Part shown: positions 43,189 through 50,903 of the stretch, in pieces | Numbering within the stretch: the first letter of the stretch is position 1 | Layout of the letters: each line of letters opens with the position of its first letter | Assembly: GCF_016862895.1 (NCBI RefSeq) | Contig: NZ_BONV01000014.1 | Location: forward strand, 62,001 to 126,000 | DNA from: Planotetraspora kaengkrachanensis | GTDB taxonomy: Bacteria > Actinomycetota > Actinomycetes > Streptosporangiales > Streptosporangiaceae | Direction of reading: 5' to 3' | DNA: 64,000 bases | Position numbers and translations under genes: made by a program | The notes under the pieces: model-generated | Told to the model about the DNA's origin: nothing | Databases searched by the model: none | What the model saw: only the letters and a program-made list of their open reading frames with translations

Positions 43189-44913
43189 GTGTCCGCGGTG
43201 AAGAGTGAGCGAGTCGGGGGACGCAACTTCACGGAGACCGACGGGACCTACGTCACGTCGGCGCGTGGGCTGGAGGTCCTGCGCGATCCCCTGCTGAACA
43301 AGGGCACGGCGTTCACGGAGGAGGAACGGGCGGAACTCGGGCTCGAGGGCCTGATCCCCCCGGCCGTCGAGACGCTCGACGAGCAGGCGCGCAGGGCGTA
43401 CGAGCAGTACGAGGCGCAGCCGGACGACCTCCGCAAGAACATCTATCTGACGTCGCTGCACGACCGCAACGAGGTGCTCTTCTACCGCCTGCTGTCCGAC
43501 CACCTGAGGGAGATGCTCCCCGTCGTCTACGACCCCACCGTAGGCCAGGCGATCAAGGCGTACAGCCACGAGTACCGCAGGCCGCGCGGGGTCTACCTGT
43601 CGATCGACGACGTGGACGGCATCGGGCGGGCCTTCGACAACCTCGGGCTCGGCCCCGACGACGTCGACCTGGTCGTCGCCTCCGACGCCGAGGAGATCCT
43701 GGGCATCGGCGACTGGGGCATCGGCGGGGGCAGCGGCATCGCCGTGGGCAAGCTGGCCGTCTACACGGCCGCCGCCGGGATCCACCCGAGCCGGGTCGTC
43801 CCCGTCGCGCTGGACGCGGGGACGAACAACGAGGCGCTGCTCAACGACCCCTCCTACGTGGGCGACAGGCATTCACGGGTGCGGGGCGAGCGCTACGACG
43901 CCTTCATCGACGCCTACGTCACCACCGTCACCCGCATGTTCCCCAAGGCCCTGCTGCACTGGGAGGACTTCGGGCCGTCCAACGGCCGCCGGATCCTCGA
44001 GATGTACACCCCGCGGATCAGCACCTTCAACGACGACATGCAGGGCACGGGCGCGATCGTGCTCGCCGCGGCGCTCGGCGCCACCCGGGTCGCGGGCGTG
44101 CCGCTGCGCGAACAGCGGATCGTCGTGTTCGGCGCCGGCACGGCAGGCGTCGGCATCGCCGACCAACTGCGTGACGCGATGACGCGCGCCGGCCTCGAGA
44201 AGCAGGACGCGACCCGCCTGATCTGGACGGTCGACAAGCAGGGGCTCCTGACCGACGACATGGACGACCTGCGGGACTACCAGGCCCCCTACGCACGGCC
44301 CGCCGCGGAGGTGGCCGGATGGCAGGGCGAGGACGGGCGGATCGGGCTCCGTGAGGTGGTCGGCCGCGTCCACCCGACCATGCTCATCGGAACCTCCACC
44401 GTCCACGGCGCCTTCACCGAGGACATCGTCCGGACGATGGCCGCCCACACCGACCGGCCGATCATCTTCCCCCTGTCGAACCCGACCGAGCGGATCGAGG
44501 CGATGCCGGGCGACCTGATCCGCTGGACGGAAGGGCGCGCCCTCGTCGCCACCGGGATCCCGGTCCAGCCGGTCACCTACAAAGGCGTCACCTACGCCAT
44601 CGGGCAGGCGAACAACGCCCTGCTGTACCCGGGGCTGGGGCTCGGCGTCACCGTCTCGCGCGCCCGCCGGGTCAGCGACGGCATGTTCCAGGCCGCCGCC
44701 GACGCCGTGGCGAGCCTGGTCGACGTGTCGACACCGGGCGCCTCACTGCTGCCGCAGGTCGACAACCTCAGGGAGATCTCGGCTCTGGTCGCGGTCGAGG
44801 TCGCAGGGGAGGCGGGGAAGGAGAACCTCGCGCGCGTCGAGCTGCACGACGTGATCCAGCAGGTGCAGGACGCGATGTGGCGGCCCGAGTACCGCCGGGT
44901 CAGAGGAGGCTGA
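43189..44913 (+). CDS. maeA: NAD(P)-dependent malic enzyme (large-subunit SfcA type)
   Basis: The 574-aa protein matches the long malic enzymes. PVVYDPTVGQAIKAYSHEYRRPRGVY (Tyr of the acid-base pair), SDAEEILGIGDWGIGGGSGIAVGKL (Lys) and HWEDFGPSNG are present. FNDDMQGTGAIVLAAALGA contains the metal Asp residues, and VVFGAGTAGVGIADQL is the NAD site. It decarboxylates malate to pyruvate and CO2. GTG 43189 has GGGGAGG upstream. It shares a transcript with fumarase (2-nt gap), making a fumarate-to-malate-to-pyruvate module. Confidence 0.93.
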   Translation: MSAVKSERVGGRNFTETDGTYVTSARGLEVLRDPLLNKGTAFTEEERAELGLEGLIPPAVETLDEQARRAYEQYEAQPDDLRKNIYLTSLHDRNEVLFYRLLSDHLREMLPVVYDPTVGQAIKAYSHEYRRPRGVYLSIDDVDGIGRAFDNLGLGPDDVDLVVASDAEEILGIGDWGIGGGSGIAVGKLAVYTAAAGIHPSRVVPVALDAGTNNEALLNDPSYVGDRHSRVRGERYDAFIDAYVTTVTRMFPKALLHWEDFGPSNGRRILEMYTPRISTFNDDMQGTGAIVLAAALGATRVAGVPLREQRIVVFGAGTAGVGIADQLRDAMTRAGLEKQDATRLIWTVDKQGLLTDDMDDLRDYQAPYARPAAEVAGWQGEDGRIGLREVVGRVHPTMLIGTSTVHGAFTEDIVRTMAAHTDRPIIFPLSNPTERIEAMPGDLIRWTEGRALVATGIPVQPVTYKGVTYAIGQANNALLYPGLGLGVTVSRARRVSDGMFQAAADAVASLVDVSTPGASLLPQVDNLREISALVAVEVAGEAGKENLARVELHDVIQQVQDAMWRPEYRRVRGG

Positions 44914-44915
44914 CG

Positions 44916-46391
44916 ATGGTGCGCAACGGCCCCCGGATCCAGGACGTGCCGATCGGGCTCGACGCGACGGGCACCCGCACCGAGAGCGACTCGCTCGGGG
45001 AGATCGAGGTGCCGGCCGACCACTACTGGGGCGCGCAGACGCAACGCTCACTGATCCACTTCAGCATCGGCGACGACCGGATGCCCAAGGCCGTCTACCA
45101 CGCCTACGGCTACATCAAGAAGGCGGCGGCCCACGTCAACGGCCGCGCGGGCCGGCTGCCCCGGTGGAAGGCCGACCTCATCGCCCGCGTGGCCGACGAG
45201 GTGATCGACGGCCGGCTGGACCCGGAGTTCCCGCTGTACGTCTGGCAGACCGGCTCCGGCACGCAGTCGAACATGAACGTGAACGAGGTCATCTCGAACC
45301 GGGCGATCCAGCTGCTCGGCGGCCGGCTCGGCAGCAAGGACCCGGTACACCCGAACGACCACGTGAACATGGGCCAGTCGTCCAACGACACGTTCGTCAC
45401 GGCGATGCACATCGCGGTGGTCCAGGCTCTCGAGACACGGCTGCTGCCCGCGTTGTCGCGGCTGGCCGACGCGGCCGGGCGCAAGAGCCGGGAGTGGGCG
45501 CACGTGGTCAAGGTCGGCCGCACCCACCTGGAGGACGCGACACCGTTGACGGTCGGCCAGGAGTGGTCGGGGTACGTCGCCCAGATCGAGGACGCCACCG
45601 AGCACCTGAAGACCACGGCGCGCGGCCTCGACCGGCTGGCGATCGGCGGGACGGCGGTCGGCACCGGCCTGAACGCCCCGCCCGGCTTCGGAGACGAGGT
45701 CGCCCGCGAGATCGCCAGACTGACCAGGCACGCGTTCACCGGGGCGCCCAACAGGTTCGCCGCCCAGGCGTCGTGCGATCCGCTCGTCCGCGTCTCTGCG
45801 GCGCTGCGCGCCCTGGCCGTGTCGCTGTTCAAGTTCGCCAACGACATGCGGTGGCTGGGGTCGGGCCCGCGGACCGGGCTGCACGAACTCGACCTGCCGT
45901 CCAACGAGCCGGGATCCTCGATCATGCCGGGGAAGGTCAACCCGACTCAGGCAGAGGCGATGCTGATGGTCGCCGTCCAGGTGATCGCCGACGACGGGGC
46001 CGTCTCGATGGCCGGGGCGGAGGGGAACTTCGAGCTCAACGCGTTCCGGCCGCTCATCATCAACAACGTCCTCCACTCGATCCGGATCCTGTCGGACATG
46101 ATTGATCATTTCCGGGAGTACCTCGTCGAGGGCGTGCGGCTGAACACGTCCAAGCTCGAGTCCGACGTCGAGCGCTCGGTCATGATGGTGACCGCGCTGA
46201 GCCCGGTCATCGGCTACGACGAGTCCGCGAGGATCGCGCACCGCGCGATCGCCGACGACCTCACGCTGAAGGAGGCCGCGATGAGGTCGGGCGTCGACGA
46301 GCGGCTCTTCGACAGGGTGGTCGACCCGGAACGCCTCACCCGCCCGGGGGTGGCGGGCGACGGCCGGTCACGCCGCCGTACCGGCGGCTGA
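44916..46391 (+). CDS. fumC: Class II fumarate hydratase
   Basis: The 491-aa lyase has VWQTGSGTQSNMNVNEV, HPNDHVNMGQSSNDTFVTAMHI (active-site His), KVGRTHLEDATPLTVGQE and the signature SSIMPGKVNPTQ. The order and length fit FumC. It interconverts fumarate and malate in the cytosol. ATG at 44916 has GAGGAGG six nt upstream and follows the malic enzyme stop by 2 nt. The tail GRSRRRTGG is a short basic extension. Confidence 0.95.
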   Translation: MVRNGPRIQDVPIGLDATGTRTESDSLGEIEVPADHYWGAQTQRSLIHFSIGDDRMPKAVYHAYGYIKKAAAHVNGRAGRLPRWKADLIARVADEVIDGRLDPEFPLYVWQTGSGTQSNMNVNEVISNRAIQLLGGRLGSKDPVHPNDHVNMGQSSNDTFVTAMHIAVVQALETRLLPALSRLADAAGRKSREWAHVVKVGRTHLEDATPLTVGQEWSGYVAQIEDATEHLKTTARGLDRLAIGGTAVGTGLNAPPGFGDEVAREIARLTRHAFTGAPNRFAAQASCDPLVRVSAALRALAVSLFKFANDMRWLGSGPRTGLHELDLPSNEPGSSIMPGKVNPTQAEAMLMVAVQVIADDGAVSMAGAEGNFELNAFRPLIINNVLHSIRILSDMIDHFREYLVEGVRLNTSKLESDVERSVMMVTALSPVIGYDESARIAHRAIADDLTLKEAAMRSGVDERLFDRVVDPERLTRPGVAGDGRSRRRTGG

Positions 46392-46565
46392 CAGCGGGGC
46401 CCTCTTCGCCGCTCGGTCAACCGGGTGCAGGGGCCTCTCAGCACCGCTCCAGCCGGGGTTTCCGCCGGTGAGGGCCGCCCGCTGACGAAGGAGTCTCAGG
46501 TTGGGGGGATCATAGAGGGTACTTGTTCCCCGCGCACCCGCCCGTCCTCAGAGGAGCCCGACATC

Positions 46566-48242
46566 GTGAACGCGACCGACGAAGCCATGAGCTTCGCGGA
46601 TCTGGCACTGCGCCCCGAGCTCCTGCGGGCTCTCGGCGATCTCGGCTACGAGGAGCCGACTCCCATTCAGCGGGAGGCGATTCCGCCCCTCCTCGAAGGC
46701 CGTGACCTGCTCGGACAGGCCGCGACGGGTACGGGCAAGACCGCGGCGTTCGCCCTGCCCGTGCTGCAGCGCCTGGCCGAGGGGGAGCCGGAGTCCGGGC
46801 CGGTCGCGCTGATCCTGGTCCCCACACGCGAGCTCGCCGTACAGGTGTCTGAGGCGATGCACCGCTACGGCAAGGACATCGGGGCGCGGGTGCTCCCGAT
46901 CTACGGCGGGCAGCCCATCGGCCGCCAGTTGCGGGCGCTGGAGCGAGGCGTCGACGTGGTGGTCGCGACCCCCGGGCGTGCTCTCGACCACATCGGCCGG
47001 GGCACGCTGGCTCTGAGCGGGCTGCGGATGGTCGTGCTCGACGAGGCCGACGAGATGCTCGACATGGGCTTCGCCGACGACATCGAGACGATCCTCCAGG
47101 ACACCCCGGAAGACCGGCAGACGGTGCTGTTCTCGGCGACCATGCCGCCCCGCATCGACGGGATGGCGCGCAGGCACCTCTCAGAACCCGTGCGGATCAA
47201 GATCGAGCACGAGCGGGCCGCCACGGGTGAGAGCCCTCGGGTACGCCAGAGCGCCTACATCGTGACCCGGTCCCACAAGCCCGCGGCTCTCGGGCGGGTG
47301 CTCGACGTCGAGGCGCCGACGGCCGCGATCGTGTTCTGCCGCACGCGTGACGAGGTCGACTCCCTCACCGAGACGCTCAACGGGCGCGGCTACCGCGCCG
47401 AGGCGCTGCACGGAGGCATGGGCCAGGAGCAGCGCGACCGCGTGATGGGACGGCTGCGGACCGGCACCGCCGACCTGCTGGTGGCGACCGACGTGGCGGC
47501 CCGCGGCCTCGACATCGAGCAGCTCACCCATGTCATCAACTACGACGTCCCCTCGGCGCCCGAGTCGTACGTCCACCGGATCGGTCGGGTCGGCCGGGCC
47601 GGCAGGGAAGGCGTGGCGATCACGCTCGCCGAGCCGCGCGAGCACCGCATGCTCAAGACCATCGAGCGGGTCACCCGGAGCCGCATCGAGATCGAGAAGG
47701 TGCCGACGATCGCCGACCTGCGGGCGCGGCGACTCGAACTGACCCGGGCCGCGCTGCAGGAGAGCCTCCTCGAGGACGACGACCTGGACCGGTTCCGCGT
47801 CGTGGTCGAGACCCTCGCCGACGAGTTCGACGTGATGGAGGTGGCCCTCGCCGCGGTGAAGCTCGCCCACGAGTCCACCGGGGCGGCGGCCGACGAGGAG
47901 GAGATCCCCGAGGTCGCCCTGTCGCCCACCCGTGGCCGCCGCGACGGGGCAGGGCGCGACGCGGGACCGAGGGAGCGGGGGCGCGGCCCGTCGAGGGGCG
48001 GCATGGCCCGCCTGTTCGTCGGCGCCGGGCGCAGCGCGCGGATCCGGCCGCAGGACCTCGTCGGCGCCATCGCGGGCGAGACGAGGGTGAGCGGCCGCGA
48101 CATCGGCGCGATCGAGATCGCCGACCGGTTCTCCCTGGTCGAGATCCCGGAGTCGGCCGTCCAGGAGGTCATCGACGCCCTGCGGAGGACCACCATCAAG
48201 GGCCGCAAGGTGACCATCCGCCGCGACCGCGACGCCCCCTGA
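46566..48242 (+). CDS. DEAD-box RNA helicase with DbpA-type C-terminal RNA-binding domain (DeaD-like)
   Basis: The 558-aa helicase contains Q motif GYEEPTPIQREAIPPLL, Walker A AATGTGKT, PTRELA, VLDEADEMLDMGF (DEAD), FSATMPP, and HRIGRVGRAGREG. A spacer rich in Arg/Gly (GRRDGAGRDAGPRERGRGPSRGG, about 455-480) precedes a DbpA RNA-binding domain (MARLFVGAGRSARIRPQDLVGAIAGETRV to TTIKGRKVTIRRD). GTG 46566 has AGAGGAG upstream. It probably remodels rRNA or mRNA, especially in cold. Confidence 0.93.
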   Translation: MNATDEAMSFADLALRPELLRALGDLGYEEPTPIQREAIPPLLEGRDLLGQAATGTGKTAAFALPVLQRLAEGEPESGPVALILVPTRELAVQVSEAMHRYGKDIGARVLPIYGGQPIGRQLRALERGVDVVVATPGRALDHIGRGTLALSGLRMVVLDEADEMLDMGFADDIETILQDTPEDRQTVLFSATMPPRIDGMARRHLSEPVRIKIEHERAATGESPRVRQSAYIVTRSHKPAALGRVLDVEAPTAAIVFCRTRDEVDSLTETLNGRGYRAEALHGGMGQEQRDRVMGRLRTGTADLLVATDVAARGLDIEQLTHVINYDVPSAPESYVHRIGRVGRAGREGVAITLAEPREHRMLKTIERVTRSRIEIEKVPTIADLRARRLELTRAALQESLLEDDDLDRFRVVVETLADEFDVMEVALAAVKLAHESTGAAADEEEIPEVALSPTRGRRDGAGRDAGPRERGRGPSRGGMARLFVGAGRSARIRPQDLVGAIAGETRVSGRDIGAIEIADRFSLVEIPESAVQEVIDALRRTTIKGRKVTIRRDRDAP

Positions 48243-48646
48243 TCCCTCCCCTTGGGAATCCCCCCCGCGCGTGATCATGCACAGGTTCGCCCGCACGGCA
48301 CCTCACCTGCCCCGACCCTGCGCGTGATCATGCACACCTTCGTGTGCATGTCGTACGACCAGCGGAAACGTTGTTCGTGATCATGCACAGGTTCGGTGGC
48401 GCCCTCTCCGGCCTGCATGGATGTAGTTGGTGATCATGCACGTCGCCGCCGCATGCATGATCACGGCGAATGAAACCGCAGGTCATGGTGCCCGTCGCCG
48501 AACCTGCGCATGATCACGATTGGGATCGTCGCAGGTCGGCGCGGCCGCGACCGAAAGTGTGCATGATCACGGTCGGGGTTGTCGCAGGTCGGCGTGGTCG
48601 GGACCGAAAGCGTGCATGATCACGCGGGAGGGTTGCGGGAGGGGGG
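48243..48646. other. Non-coding gap between convergent genes
   Basis: This 404-bp gap between the helicase and the DUF305 gene has no ORF with convincing codon use. Most of it is the 53-bp-period repeat array at 48271-48623. The short segments before and after it (48243-48270, 48624-48646) show nothing else. Confidence 0.7.
48271..48623. repeat. 53-bp-period array of eight GTGATCATGCAC elements, four forward then four inverted
   Basis: Forward copies of GTGATCATGCAC begin at 48271, 48324, 48377 and 48430, exactly 53 bp apart. Inverted copies GTGCATGATCAC begin at 48453 (G1A), 48506 (T2C), 48559 and 48612, again exactly 53 bp apart. Copies 1 and 3 are followed by AGGTTCG, and the copy at 48506 is preceded by CGAACCT, so the shared block reaches 19 bp in places. 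The last two inverted units are near-identical over nearly all 53 bp; the other tails differ. The whole is a large inverted repeat centred near 48447. 53 bp is about five helical turns, so all elements face one side of the DNA. Confidence 0.9.
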
Positions 48647-49279
48647 TTATGGCTGGAGTTGGCGGAGGCGGTTGACTTCGGCGGTTTGGGTGACCGATAT
48701 GTCCTGAGCCAGCTCCTGCACCGTCACGTGGGAGCCCTTCTCCATCTCGTCGGCGGCCATCGTGATCGCGCCCATGTGATGAGCGATCATCAACTGCACG
48801 AACAGCCGGTCGAAGTCGGCGCCGGTCGCCTTGCGTAGAGCGTCCAGCTGCTCGGGGGTGGCCATGCCGGGCATGTCGTGATGTTCCTCGAGCTGATGGT
48901 GCTCGGGGAGGCGCTGCCCCTGCTGCTCCAGCCAGTGCGTCATCGCGGAGATCTCCGGCCCCTGGGTGTCGTTGATCCGGGCCGCCATGCGCTTCACGCC
49001 GTCCGACGCGGCCCGCGTCGGGGCGAGGTCGCTCATGTCGAGCGCCTGCCGGTGGTGGACGATCATGTCCTGCATGAAGAGGACGTCGGCCGCGTTCGCG
49101 GAGGGCGACGGCACGGCCGGCGCCGTCTCCGTTGGGCTGAGCGTCCTCGCCTCCTCGCCTGGCCTTCCGGGGGCGATGACTGGGGCTGTCGGTCTGGCTT
49201 CCGCGGTTTCCGGCGTGCTCGAACACCCCGTGAGCGTGGCAGCTCCGATGACTATGGCGATGAGGAGTGCGGCGCGCAC
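48647..49279 (-). CDS. DUF305-family lipoprotein
   Basis: The 210-aa protein has a lipoprotein signal (RAALLIAIVIGAATLTGC, lipobox LTGC, Cys at 19). The DUF305 fold carries the twin His-His motifs DMIVHHRQALDMSD and LMIAHHMGAITMA, with a Met/His-rich EHHQLEEHHDMPGM between. The family is thought to bind metal, and some members are linked to copper. GTG 49279 has GGGAGG upstream. It is divergent from the LVIVD gene, sharing an A/T-rich promoter region. Confidence 0.9.
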   Translation of the reverse strand: MRAALLIAIVIGAATLTGCSSTPETAEARPTAPVIAPGRPGEEARTLSPTETAPAVPSPSANAADVLFMQDMIVHHRQALDMSDLAPTRAASDGVKRMAARINDTQGPEISAMTHWLEQQGQRLPEHHQLEEHHDMPGMATPEQLDALRKATGADFDRLFVQLMIAHHMGAITMAADEMEKGSHVTVQELAQDISVTQTAEVNRLRQLQP

Positions 49280-49335
49280 CCGGCCTCCCTGTGATCTCTA
49301 GCCGTGCCCACGCACAGTAACAAAATATGGAAAAT

Positions 49336-49347
49336 CGGGTAAACCCG
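49336..49347. promoter_or_regulatory. Inverted repeat in the DUF305/LVIVD divergent promoter
   Basis: CGGGT-AA-ACCCG lies in an A/T-rich stretch between the two divergent starts, 57 bp from DUF305 and 116 bp from the LVIVD gene. It could be a shared operator. Confidence 0.4.
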
Positions 49348-49462
49348 GTATGTTGATCTATTTTCCTGAAGCAGGCAGTATGGCGTACAAATTCCTGTCC
49401 GGGTGCCGATGGCGTGACATTTCGTGTGCCCGGACGTGTGCGACCAAAGGAGGGGTACCTGC

Positions 49463-50869
49463 GTGTTATCCAACCTCCGCAGAGGCGGCCCGGTCGGCCG
49501 GTTCCTCGTTCTGGTAGGTGCTGCGGCAGCACTCGCGCTGTCGGCGATGCCCGTCCAGGCGGCCGACATCCCGGGAACCGATGAGGTGGTCATGAGCTCG
49601 AACGTCGAGCACGTGACCAACGTACCCAAGCCGGCCGCCATCGCGGCCACCATCAACACCGACATCGCATTCCAGGGCAATTACGCCTATGTCGGTAACT
49701 ATGGCGGATTCTCCATCTACGACATCAAGAACCCGAAGAAGGCGAAAGCGGTCAGCTCCGTCGTCTGCCCCGGTTCGCAGATGGACCTGTCGGTGTACGG
49801 CGACCTGCTGTTCGCCTCGGTCGATTCCTCGCGTAACGACGACTCCTGCGCCAGCACCGGGCAGGCGGCGTCCGTCAAGGAGTCGTGGGAGGGCATCCGC
49901 ATCTTCGACGTCAGCGACAAGACGAACCCGAAGTACATCAAGTCGGTTGAGACGAGTTGCGGTTCGCACACCCACACGCTGGTGCCGGACAAGAAGCGGA
50001 ACAACGTCTACCTGTACATCTCCTCCTACAGCCCGTCGGCGAGCTTCCCCGACTGCCAGCCCCCGCACGACAAGATCTCGATCGTGAAGGTGCCGCTGAA
50101 GAACCCGACGTCCGCGTCGGTGGTGGCCACCCCGGTCGTGTTCCCCGACGGCGGCAACGAGACCCAGCCCGGCCTGCTCGTCCCCACGAGCGGCTGCCAC
50201 GACATCACGGTCTACCAGGAGAAGGGCATCGCGGCCGGCGCCTGCATGGGCGACGGCGTGCTGTTCGACATCCGCAACCCCGAGAAGCCGAAGGTGACCG
50301 CCCGCACCACCGACCCGAACTTCGCGTTCTGGCACTCGGCGACGTTCAACAACGAGGGAACCAAGGTCGTCTTCACCGACGAGCTCGGCGGCGGCGGCGC
50401 GGCGACCTGCAACGAGGCCATCGGCCCCAACCGGGGCGCCGACGCGATCTACGACATCGTGAAGGGCAAGCTGGTCTTCAAGAGCTACTTCAAGATCCCC
50501 CGTTACCAGGCGGACACGGAGAACTGTGTCGCCCACAACGGCTCGCTCATCCCGGTCAAGGGCCGCGACATCATGGTCCAGGCCTGGTACCAGGGCGGCG
50601 CGTCGTTCTGGGACTTCACCGACTCCGCGCACCCGAAGGAGATCGGTTACTTCGAGCGCGGCCCGGCCGCCGAGGGATCCGGCGGGTTCTGGTCCGCGTA
50701 CTACTACAACGGCTACGTGTACGCGAGCGACTTCAACCGCGGCTTCGACGTCATCAAGATCAACGACCGTCGGACCGACTCGGCGAGCAAGGTTCGCGTC
50801 GACCGGCTCAACACGCAGACCCAGGGCTCGTACCCCGAGCACGGGCATGGGCACGGGCACGGCCACTAG
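49463..50869 (+). CDS. Secreted LVIVD-repeat protein with a His-rich C-terminal tail
   Basis: The 468-aa precursor has a signal peptide (NLRRGGPVGRFLVLVGAAAALALSAMPVQAAD, cut near 34-36). LVIVD-type beta-propeller blades follow (IAFQGNYAYVGNYGGFSIYDIKNPKKAKAV, WEGIRIFDVSDKTNPKYIKSV, GVLFDIRNPEKPKVTA, ASFWDFTDSAHPKEIGYF). The protein ends HGHGHGHGH, a metal-binding-like run. AAGGAGGGG is seven nt before GTG 49463. Function of the family is unknown; with DUF305 divergent, a surface metal-linked role is inferred. Confidence 0.85.
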   Translation: MLSNLRRGGPVGRFLVLVGAAAALALSAMPVQAADIPGTDEVVMSSNVEHVTNVPKPAAIAATINTDIAFQGNYAYVGNYGGFSIYDIKNPKKAKAVSSVVCPGSQMDLSVYGDLLFASVDSSRNDDSCASTGQAASVKESWEGIRIFDVSDKTNPKYIKSVETSCGSHTHTLVPDKKRNNVYLYISSYSPSASFPDCQPPHDKISIVKVPLKNPTSASVVATPVVFPDGGNETQPGLLVPTSGCHDITVYQEKGIAAGACMGDGVLFDIRNPEKPKVTARTTDPNFAFWHSATFNNEGTKVVFTDELGGGGAATCNEAIGPNRGADAIYDIVKGKLVFKSYFKIPRYQADTENCVAHNGSLIPVKGRDIMVQAWYQGGASFWDFTDSAHPKEIGYFERGPAAEGSGGFWSAYYYNGYVYASDFNRGFDVIKINDRRTDSASKVRVDRLNTQTQGSYPEHGHGHGHGH

Positions 50870-50873
50870 AGGT

Positions 50874-50898
50874 AACAGGCTGACTCTCCCGGCCTGTT
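50874..50898. terminator. Bidirectional hairpin terminator
   Basis: AACAGGC (50874-50880) pairs with GCCTGTT (50892-50898) over an 11-nt loop between the convergent LVIVD and YfhO genes. Confidence 0.6.
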
Positions 50899-50903
50899 GA
50901 TCA

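Noticed and set aside
48271-48623. Periodic repeats considered as a CRISPR array
   Set aside because: The repeat core is only 12-19 bp, it flips orientation midway, two units share their 'spacer', and no cas gene is visible. A CRISPR array has longer repeats in one orientation.
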